The notes under the pieces were generated by a model, which worked only from the letters and a program-made list of their open reading frames with translations, was not told where the DNA came from and searched no databases. The translations under genes and the position numbers were made by a program. DNA of 64,000 bases, from contig NC_092574.1 of assembly GCF_037975245.1 (NCBI RefSeq), positions 27,698,713-27,762,712 of the forward strand. Reading direction: 5' to 3'. Position 1 is the stretch's first letter. Each line of letters opens with the position of its first letter. Origin of the DNA: Apostichopus japonicus (Eukaryota; Echinodermata; Holothuroidea; Aspidochirotida; Stichopodidae). Positions 55,765 to 64,000 of this stretch are shown in pieces.

Positions 55765-56740
55765 GTTGGCAGCTGCCACTGTGATTCCTTTCAAGTCTCC
55801 ATAGTACAGATCTACAACATCAATACATCTGTAAACAAAGGTTAGGCAGATACATAGTACTAAGTAATTGCGCATTGGAAAATTATGTTTCTGTGCAGTA
55901 CGAAATTTAAACTGTTTCCGCCAAAATTAAGTGATGAACAAAGAAAAAGATGTTGCAGAATCATAAATAAGCAGCTAGACCTATTGTAGTGTCAAAAAAA
56001 TATATATATAAAAAAAATATGCAAAAGTACATACGAAGATGGCTAGCTTCTGTTACATTAGTGCTCCTCTATAGTACTACTAGCCATATACTATGTAGTA
56101 GCTAGGTGTGCGCGAGTCCTAAGTCTATACCGTACCTCAGTGGCGTAGGAAGGTACTTTTGAGTGGGGGGGGGCTGAAGACTGATGGCCGACCTGGGGGA
56201 GGGGTCTAAGGTGAGGGGGCGTCCCGCTTTCCTTTGGAAATTGTTTGCATTTCCAGGTGGCCTCAGATGCAATTTGGTGCAATATAGCACACTTCGAACA
56301 CCCACTCCATTTTGTAAATAATGTTGCATTTTCACCTGGCCTTAGATGCAATTTGGTGCTCCAAATGAGATTTTTTTCTCATTTGGAAATGAAAAAGGGG
56401 TTTTCTGACTTGCGAAGCGGTGGGGCGGAATGATACTTCAGCCTCCCCCATATTTTTCACTGGAGGGCTGGCGCCCCCATCTCCGGTTCCTACGCCCTTG
56501 CCGTACCTCATTACTACTTTGAACCGCTACTCGATTAGCGTGACTTCGTACATTTTCCCAATTATTGATTTTGTCTTTAGCTGCAGATTGGTGCGCGACA
56601 AAATATCGCTACTACTTCATTTCACTGTTTAAATCAAAGCGATCTTTCTAAGGTTGAAAGAGCATCTATATACTAAAAATCCTAGCAGCAATAATAGCAA
56701 ACTCGTCTCAAAGCTCCTTAAATTGTGTACATTTTGCAAA
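55765..56740 (-). repeat. Inverted duplicate of 36240-36840, carrying a MITE
   Basis: The reverse complement of the 36240-36840 segment with moderate divergence, interrupted at 56138-56500 by MITE copy 3. Both copies are inside FAXDC2 introns. Confidence 0.8.
56130..56508 (+). mobile_element. hAT-like MITE, copy 3 (TSD CCGTACCT)
   Basis: The element is 56138-56500 (363 bp), ends CAGTGGCGTAGGAAGG and CCGGTTCCTACGCCCTTG, with a perfect CCGTACCT duplication. The related empty site is in 36515-36530 (inverted). Confidence 0.94.
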
Positions 56741-57480
56741 TTATGACTGATAGCATGTAGGAAAATGCCTTAAGAAATCATTTAGAGGATGTTTTGTCAC
56801 CTTAATTGTATTTGTCATTCTGACTGGTATTCTTCACGTTGTTGTGCTAACGAACCCAAGTTTACCCCACCGTTGCTGGCATAGACTACACAAAATTGCC
56901 CATAGGCCTAGCCAGGTTTGTTCGAGTTGTCCCATAATCATAAACGTGACGAAAGTCGAACGCTACTTTTAAGGCCTAGCTATACTTAAACTGTTGGAAG
57001 AGACTACACAACTTGAGATCAACAGCCGATCCAGACACAACTCGTGAACTCATTGCCAAACTAGGACCGTTTTACATAATTGATTCGCATTGAGATTGGT
57101 CATAATCAAAACTCTAACTAGGCGACAGTTAAGTTTCGTAAACGGCGCCTGGTCATTCCCCAACGTAGCTACATCCAACCTTCGGTTTTTATTTGGCAGT
57201 GAACCTCGACAACTGCGAAATACGACGGAAAGCTTCCCAATGTCACCGCTGTATGTACAAAATGGACACCTTTTGCACGCAATGTATGTAGCGAAAGTAT
57301 GCAGTGAAGCGACGCACTGATACCTATACAGATTTGTTCGAGTTGTGAGCTTTTATGCGTTCCTACGGATGCCCATAAGCTTCTTCCCAATTGCCAGCAG
57401 CTTCCTAATCTTATGAGACGTAATGCACGTTATCTAATAGGCTGGTCGGTGGGAGATACGGTAGATTATCAAACAAGATT
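56741..57480. other. Intronic DNA, nothing recognised (0.7 kb)
   Basis: The ORF at 57090-57320 and its antisense lack any known motif. Confidence 0.45.
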
Positions 57481-57785
57481 CCACAATTTGGCCTATGGTG
57501 ACTCCAAATGACCTTTGACCTCCACATAAAACAATAGGCTTCTTGTACTTAATGTGGTACTCCTCCACACGAAATATGAGATTGATCCAAGCTTCTCTTC
57601 TTGAGATATCGTGTTTACAAGGTTTTCACAATTTGACCCTGGTGACCATAAATGACCTTTGACCTCTACAATAGGCTTTTTCTACTCAATGTGGTAAACC
57701 TACTCACCAAATATGATATTGGTCCCAGCTTCCCTTCTTGAGATATCGTGTTTACAAGCAAGCCGTCACACCCACACTCATTAGG
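57481..57785 (-). repeat. AGGTCA-type dispersed repeat, inverted, two modules
   Basis: TGACCTTTGACCT at 57509-57521 and 57653-57665 are perfect DR1 words on the - strand, each followed by CAATAGGCTT(T/C)TT and CTCAATGTGGTA. GAGATATCGTGTTTACAAG ends each module. Confidence 0.88.
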
Positions 57786-58335
57786 GCAGCGTGTAAGTTA
57801 TACATTAATTAACTCATAAATGGTACCATAGTTTCATGATATAAATATAATTTGATAGACTAATATGAATTTATGATTATACTTACTGTCAAAAGTCTGT
57901 CAAGCACAGTCTAGCAAACCAATCCTCGTGGACAGGGTGATTGCAATTCCTGGTATCCCCGTTTTAGGTAGTTTACCCTGATTGAATGCACATATATACA
58001 CTATGACGGATAACGGAGAATTACAGGTGATCGGGGTTTTGGGGCGGAGAGAAAAATGGATATGTAGGCCAACGAGTCGAGGATGCATGATTATAACGTT
58101 TCACTCGAGACGCTTAGAAAACAAAGTGATCAACCAGCTCACAGTGGTTACTTAGTGTTTGAAAACCAGACAGAAGACCAGACACCCAAGAAGCTTGTTT
58201 CTGGATAAGTATGAAACCGAAATATGCAAGCAGTAATAGTTGGCCATATTATATGGAACTATAAATGATATGAATTTTTTGTAATTACTTAGCAAGAATT
58301 CAAAGGAGTATTCAGTATTTTCATATTCTCTACAG
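57786..58335. other. Intronic DNA before FAXDC2 exon 4
   Basis: No repeat recognised. It ends in the acceptor TCATATTCTCTACAG. Confidence 0.5.
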
Positions 58336-58608
58336 ACTCTTGCACCACCCCCGAATTTACAAACGCTTCCACAAGATCCACCACGAATGGACTGCACCAA
58401 TAGCTGCTGTTACTATTTACTGTCATCCTTTGGAACACTTTCTTTCCAACCTTGTACCTGCCATGATGGGACCATTGGTGATGAGGTCTCATTTTGCTAC
58501 CATGCTGGTATGGGCTGTGTCTGCACAAACGACAGCTATGATTCACCACTGTGGCTATCATTTACCCTTCTTACCTTCACCAGAAGCACACGATTTTCAT
58601 CACTTAAA
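58336..58608 (+). CDS. FAXDC2: FAXDC2-like, fourth exon (catalytic histidine boxes)
   Basis: 273 nt, completing Arg166 and encoding residues to 256. It holds most of the di-iron ligand set: HRLLHH (165-170, shared with exon 3), HKIHH (178-182), HCGYH (237-241) and HDFHH (251-255). WTAPIAAVTIYCHPLEH and HLPFLPSPE are strongly typical of FAXDC2. Donor AA|GTAAAG. Hydrophobic stretches around residues 188-230 would form membrane helices in the ER. The substrate is not proven from sequence; human FAXDC2 relatives include methylsterol monooxygenase. Confidence 0.96.
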
Positions 58609-59262
58609 GTAAAGTATTTAAAATTAACTCTTTAGTAACAGGGGAAAGTGCTATTTGGGGGTCACAATGAGGGAATATCCTATTTGATGGTGCAGTTAAG
58701 TCTCCAGAATAAATAAAAGGTTGGCTTCTGTTTTGAGGGGGACCACTACCTTTCTAGGGAGGGAAGGAGGGAGGCATGAACTATTGTATGAGTTTTTCCT
58801 TTGAAAAGCAGACATCATCTTGGCATCAGCATATGTCAATTGACCCTTAACCTTCAGTTTTTTGAGCTAAGAAGTTGTCTAATAAAGCACCTTCAAATTT
58901 GAAATTTTCAAGAATGAACTTGTTGACATTTCTAATGATCCCGAGAATAATGCAGTTGCATTTCACGACTACAGATTTCAATCACTTAAAAGGGACTATC
59001 TTCTACCTGCATTTCCCACTCAGCTATTTTAGCAACCTTTTTGTTCAAATGAAGGAAGTACAATTTGTATTTTCCAGACGATGGCACAAACTGACCTGCA
59101 GATAACCTTTGACTTTTCATTCCTGTTGATCTAATGTGCTGAACAATAATTCTGCAAAGCTGACTGTAATCAACATCAATTTATTCATGTTGAATGAAAT
59201 TTGTGCATTCTCAGAGGTTCAAATTGATCTCTTCAAACTCCAAGGATTTTAAAAGATATTCT
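58609..59262. other. FAXDC2 last intron, plain part
   Basis: No recognisable element. The short frame at 58875-59105 is not convincing. Confidence 0.5.
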
Positions 59263-59540
59263 CTGCATCTGGGGTTGAACTAAAAATGTGTCCTTTTATG
59301 CATCTGGGGTTGAACTAACAATGTGATATTTTCTGCATCTGGGGTTGAACTAACAATGTGACATTTTCAGCATCTGGGGTTGAACTAAAAATGTGATATT
59401 TTCTGCATCTGGGGTTGAACATACAATGTGACATTTTCAGCATCTGGGGTTGAACTAACAATGTGATATTTTTTGCATCTGGAGTTGAACAAACAATGTG
59501 ATATTTTCAGCATCTGGGGTTGAACTAACAATGTGTCTTT
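59263..59540. repeat. 35-bp tandem array next to the last FAXDC2 acceptor
   Basis: Eight copies of GCATCTGGGGTTGAACTAAC plus AATGTGATATTTTCT (starts at about 59301 and 59336, period 35). The array stops 18 bases before the acceptor TTTCTCAG. Confidence 0.92.
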
Positions 59541-59557
59541 TCTTGCTTATTTCTCAG

Positions 59558-59720
59558 GTTCAACTACAACTTTGGTGTTTTAGGCATTCTTGATCGGCTT
59601 CATGGAACAGACGCACTCTTTCGTGAATCTAAACAGCAATATCGCCACTTAACACTGCTCAGTCTTACACCGTTGACCAAACTCATTCCAGATAATTTGA
59701 AGGAATACAAAATGGACTAG
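59558..59720 (+). CDS. FAXDC2: FAXDC2-like, terminal exon
   Basis: The acceptor TTTCTCAG is followed by G, which completes Lys257. It encodes FNYNFGVLGILDRLHGTD and a tail with LTPLTKLIPD, then TAG at 59718-59720. Total predicted length is 310 residues from the exon-1 ATG, close to vertebrate FAXDC2 (about 330). The HGTD motif near the end is typical of the family. Confidence 0.94.
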
Positions 59721-59924
59721 TAGACAGGTTGAAACATTATTAAACCAGCAGCCAAGGTTTTATTTATGGTCACTTAGCCAACAGTTCTTGTCCAAATATT
59801 CTGTCATAGTAAAAATTGAAATCCCTGGGAGGAAATTTCTAGAAAATTCGAACATCCCTGGCTGTGATGCAAACTTAGCTTGAATGTTAGTTCAGGAACT
59901 GCAGAAGTTTTGATATCAGTATAT

Positions 59925-61379
59925 ATCTTATTCAGTGGCATAACCAGTGGGGAGGGGGGAGTGCAGGAGCCTGGAGCTCCAGTAAAACGTCTTTCCCTCT
60001 GCTTGCCCCCCCCCCCAAATGACATTGGTGGGCAAAAAAAAATAATACTGGGCGAAAATACTAAATGTATTTAAAGGCTCAGATAAACCAGTTCGCTGTT
60101 GACTTTTATCTGTAATTGCCGGGAAATCTCAAACTATTACCTGCCAGTTGCATCTTAAGTAAATATCCCATTATTTTGCCTTCCATCCCACCCCTCACAC
60201 ACAGGCTACCCAATGAGATAACCTGCTACCATGTATGTTATATCATGTGTATGTTGATAACTTTATACCATCGTTATGTTGATCGTCTCAAATTAATCTG
60301 ATATTGTTACTTGGAAGCTGCAGCATAATAACATTGCAAATGTGAACTCATACAGACTGATCAGTCGTATATATAGGTCAAGTCAGATCTAAGGAGGCGG
60401 TAGAATGTTTATGAATGAGAGAATGCATCCTACAGTTAGTGCATGGTTATACCATTCTTCATTATGGTAAATCATATACAATAAGAGAATGCATCCTACA
60501 GTTAGGGCATGGTTATACCATTCTTCATTATGGTAAATCATATACAATAAGAGAATGCATCCTACAGTTAGGGCATGGTTATACCATTCTTCATTATGGT
60601 AAATCATATACAATAAGAGAATGCATCCTACAGTTAGGGCATGGTTATACCATTCTTCATTATGGTAAATCATATACAATAAGAGAATGCATCCTACAGT
60701 TAGGGCATGGTTATACCATTCTTCATTATGGTAAATCATATACAATAAGAGAATGCATCCTACAGTTAGGGCATGGTTATACCATTCTTCATTATGGTAA
60801 ATCATATACAATAAGAGAATGCATCCTACAGTTAGGGCATGGTTATACCATTCTTCATTATGGTAAATCATATACAATGAGATGGCTTAAACTGTACTGT
60901 TGGAAGAATAGTACAGAGACAAAACAACTGAAAGGACGAAAAACTACCCAATTGTCAAAGTCACATCACTACAGCATTTTTGATATTTGAAGTTTATCCA
61001 AATTCTAATTTTGATTTGGCAAATAACAAATTTTGCTGAAAAAATAATTCACCCAATTATAAAGAAATACATAGACTTTTGTAGACAAAGTGTGAACGAT
61101 ACATTTATGTAAGTACTGTAAACAATATAGAAACAGAGCACACAGGATTATCAGCTTAGAGTATACTCACTTTCTATACAATATATCAAGTTCCAATTTT
61201 TAGTTGGACTATCCCTTCAACAATGGAGAGTATGGAACTCAGGAATAAACTGTTCAATTTGGGTAAAAAACCCATTCATAACAGTACTGTTACCATGGTT
61301 ACATGGTTGCCACCTAAGCCTTGCCCCCCCACCCCCATCCCCCCAGATGGAAAAGTCTGGTTATGCCACTGATCTTATT
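59925..61379. mobile_element. hAT-like non-autonomous element (TSD ATCTTATT)
   Basis: The element is 59933-61371 (1,439 bp). The ends CAGTGGCATAACCAG and CTGGTTATGCCACTG are perfect 15-bp inverted repeats flanked by ATCTTATT on both sides. It contains G/C runs near both ends and a 66-bp tandem array. No transposase. It sits between FAXDC2 and the convergent S28 peptidase gene. Confidence 0.94.
60411..60885. repeat. 66-bp tandem array, 7 near-identical copies
   Basis: The unit contains GAGAATGCATCCTACAGTTA, GGGCATGGTTATACCATTC and TTCATTATGGTAAATCATAT. Each holds the inverted repeat ATGGTTATACCAT. Copies are almost identical. The period is a multiple of three, so long frames open on both strands are artefacts. 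Confidence 0.96.
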
Positions 61380-61992
61380 GTCACCATAACAAGACCAAAT
61401 TCATCACTTGTTGGTATATGCAAGATTGCCATCTTGAAAATCACACACCTTTCACTATATAAAGTACTGTATGCTTTTGCATAATAAGAAAAAATAGAAG
61501 TTACATAGTATCAGGATTTCAATGTAAAGCTGTTACATGGACAATTCATTCAAATAATCATTCAATTATAAATATTCAAACCTGAAAGTGTTTGAAAGTT
61601 CTACTGGTAAATGTGACCAGAAAGTTGTCGAATGCAGTTGTCATTCAATTGTTTTCTTTTTGTTAAGGATGTTAAACCTTTACTAATGGGGACCAATAAG
61701 CTGATTAAACACCACAATAAGGTAAAGCTGTGAAATGCACTACTGATACTCTTGAGATGGATCAAATTTACATTTTTATTATCAGTATTTTCAATGTAAT
61801 ATTTCATTTGAAATCTAGCATTTATTGTAGGTGTTGAGAGCATGACAGCCTAGATTGGTTTGTGCACTTCCCTTTGCTGCCTATATGTGGAATGTTTCTA
61901 CTGGTAAGTTAATGTAAGTTTCTATCAAAGCTCAACTTGCATAGATTAAGATGATCTCAATACAGCCATTTTTATCAGCAAACCCTAGGTTT
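61380..61992 (-). other. 3' flank/UTR of the S28 peptidase gene
   Basis: Non-coding. TTTATT on the + strand (about 61822) would be AATAAA for the - strand gene, only a weak hint of its poly(A) site. Confidence 0.4.
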
Positions 61993-62188
61993 TTAAGTAT
62001 ATTCTATGATCCATCGTTTTACAGCTGCATACTCCATCAACCTAGCCTGGATCAGGCCTGGTGGGTCCATCTCAGTCTTGGATCTCAGGTCCAGATGATG
62101 TGCCCCCTCTGGTATAACAAATGCTTGTAGTGTCTTTGAGAGGTTAGTCAAGACTCCTCCAGATGACCATGGATCTAAAGCACCATTG
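61993..62188 (-). CDS. PRCP: Peptidase S28 (lysosomal Pro-X carboxypeptidase-like), last exon
   Basis: On the - strand a TTCTTTTCAG acceptor is followed by 64 codons and TAA (61995-61993). The peptide has NGALDPWSSGGV and PEGAHHLDLR, the conserved C-terminal blocks of the S28 family (PRCP, DPP7, PRSS16). They hold the Asp (in LDPW) and the His (in GAHH) of the Ser-Asp-His triad; the Ser exon lies outside. The end, EYAAVKRWIIEYT, fits the terminal helix. PRCP removes C-terminal residues after proline in lysosomes. DPP7 is the alternative, since the exon alone does not separate them. Upstream exons are beyond the satellite array. Confidence 0.9.
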
Positions 62189-62326
62189 CTGAAAAGAACA
62201 TGTCAAACAATGTACTTAGTGGGGCAATACTTTGGATATTATGTCACCAATAAAACAGCGCTCAAACCATCTTTTATTTGTAAGAGAAGCAGCAAGAGGA
62301 AATTATGAGTTAGCACTATAGCTAGC

Positions 62327-64000
62327 AGGCCTTGATAATGTTTTGCTAATGCCTAATATCTTGTGATTGGTCTTAAGTGGGAGGTGGTCCACTGGTAGAT
62401 CTAGGGCATTAATGCCCTCTTGACTGAGTTATTAAGACAGGCCTTGATAATGTTTTGCTTATGCCTAATATCTTGTGATTGGTCTTAAGTGGGAGGTGGT
62501 CCACTGGTAGATCCAGGGCATTAATGCTCTCTTGACTGAGTTATTAAGACAGGCCTTGATAATGTTTTGCTTATGCCTAATATCTTGTGATTGGTCTTAA
62601 GTGGGAGGTGGTCCACTGGTAGATCCAGGGCATTAATGCTCTCTTGACTGAGTTATTAAGGCAGGCCTTGATAATGTTTTGCTTATGCCTAATATCTTGT
62701 GATTGGTCTTAAGTGGGAGGTGGTCCACTGGTAGATCTAGGGCATTAATACTCTCTTGACTGAGTTATTAAGGCAGGCCTTGATAATGTTTTGCTTATGC
62801 CTAAAATCTTGTGATTGGTATTAAGTGGGAGGTGGTCCACTGGTAGATCCAGGGCATTAATGCTCTCTTGACTGAGTTATTAAGACAGGCCTTGATAATG
62901 TTTTGCTTATGCCTAATATCTTGTGATTGGTCTTAAGTCGGAGGTGGTCCACTGGTAGATCCAGGGCATTAATGCTCTCTTGACTGAGTTATTAAGATAG
63001 GCCTTGATAATGTTTTGCTTATGCCTAATATCTTGTGATTGGTCTTAAGTGGGAGGTGGTCAACTGGTAGATCCAGGGCATTAATGCTCTCTTGACTGAG
63101 TTATTAAGGCAGGCCTTGATAATGTTTTGCTTATGCCTAATATCTTGTGATTGGTCTTAAGTGGGAGGTGTTCCACTGGTAGATCTAGGGCATTAATGCT
63201 CTCTTGACTGAGTTATTAAGGCAGGCCTTGATAATGTTTTGCTTATGCCTAATATCTTGTGATTGGTATTAAGTGGGAGGTGGTCCACTGGTAGATCCAG
63301 GGCATTAATGCTCTCTTGACTGAGTTATTAAGGCAGGCCTTGATAATGTTTTGCTAATGCCTAATATCTTGTGATTGGTCTTAAGTGGGAGGTGGTCCAC
63401 TGGTAGATCTAGGGCATTAATACTCTCTTGACTGAGTTATTAAGGCAGGCCTTGATAATGTTTTGCTTATGCCTAAAATCTTGTGATTGGTATTAAGTGG
63501 GAGGTGGTCCACTGGTAGATCCAGGGCATTAATGCTCTCTTGACTGAGTTATTAAGACAGGCCTTGACAATGTTTTGCTTATGCCTAATATCTTGTGATT
63601 GGTCTTAAGTGGGAGGTGGTCCACTGGTAGATCCAGGGCATTAATGCTCTCTTGACTGAGTTATTAAGACAGGCCTTGATAATGTTTTGCTTATGCCTAA
63701 TATCTTGTGATTGGTCTTAAGTGGGAGGTGGTCAACTGGTAGATCCAGGGCATTAATGCTCTCTTGACTGAGTTATTAAGGCAGGCCTTGATAATGTTTT
63801 GCTTATGCCTAATATCTTGTGATTGGTCTTAAGTGGGAGGTGTTCCACTGGTAGATCTAGGGCATTAATGCTCTCTTGACTGAGTTATTAAGGCAGGCCT
63901 TGATAATGTTTTGCTTATGCCTAATATCTTGTGATTTGTATTAAGTGGGAGGTGGTCCACTGGTAGATCCAGGGCATTAATGCTCTCTTGACTGAGTTAT
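62327..64000. repeat. 112-bp satellite, 15 copies, continues past the window
   Basis: Units start AGGCCTTGATAATGTTTTGC at 62327, 62439, 62551 and so on, always 112 bases apart. Diagnostic variants (TAAAATC for TAATATC, GGTATTAAG, GTCAACTGG, GTTCCACTGG, ATCTAGG, AATACTC) recur six units later. Units 4-9 (62663-63334) therefore match units 10-15 (63335-64000) as a 672-bp higher-order repeat. The array begins about 140 bases upstream of the last S28 peptidase exon, i.e. in its intron. Confidence 0.97.

Noticed and set aside
60389-60990. Frames open on both strands over the 66-bp array
   Set aside because: The period is divisible by three and the copies are nearly identical. It lies inside a hAT-like element with no splice or expression signals.

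Overview
This is animal nuclear DNA. It is intron-rich, has spliced genes with canonical GT/AG junctions, and carries a heavy load of transposons and tandem repeats. The protein families and repeat landscape fit a marine invertebrate deuterostome, most likely an echinoderm. That assignment is an inference; nothing in the window names the species.

Genes. (1) The last three exons of a teneurin (+ strand, 1-537, 4012-4133, 4926-5678) encode the end of the YD-repeat shell and the C-terminal Tox-GHH/TCAP-like region. (2) A FAXDC2-like membrane fatty-acid hydroxylase/sterol desaturase superfamily gene (+ strand) has five exons (33630/33657-33822, 38914-39035, 45157-45365, 58336-58608, 59558-59720). 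They join in frame to give about 310 residues with all the histidine clusters. The third intron is 13 kb because of nested transposons. (3) The last exon of a peptidase S28 gene (PRCP/DPP7-like, - strand, 61993-62188) converges on FAXDC2. Its upstream intron holds a 112-bp satellite that runs off the window.

Layout. 0.6-12 kb: teneurin introns and downstream DNA filled with tandem arrays (116, 33, 39, 46 and 18 bp units) and a dispersed repeat carrying AGGTCA direct repeats. 12-23 kb: mostly plain AT-rich DNA, a tandem array of roughly 230-330 bp units broken by tRNA-derived SINEs, and a second 18-bp array. 23.9-24.6 kb: a small DNA transposon with an 8-bp target duplication. 26.4-27.4 kb: a dead LINE. 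28-31 kb and 39-41 kb: two inverted copies of a transposon family with 5-bp target duplications. 32.8, 42.7 and 56.1 kb: three copies of one hAT-like MITE, each with a perfect 8-bp target duplication. 34.2 and 59.9 kb: two further hAT-like elements. 45.6-55.2 kb: another hAT-like element split by a complete Ty3/Gypsy LTR retrotransposon on the - strand (45951-54212) with two identical 557-bp LTRs.

Most notable signals: a textbook -1 frameshift heptamer directly before the gag stop of the LTR element; a roughly 100-bp core with two hairpins shared by otherwise different DNA transposons (8 copies); a six-unit higher-order repeat in the S28-peptidase intron; perfect DR1 (AGGTCA-n-AGGTCA) sites in a dispersed repeat; and several empty-site paralogues in the window that show the pre-insertion state. 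I found no bacterial-type operon, CRISPR array or other self-contained novel system. The novelty lies in the mobile DNA.
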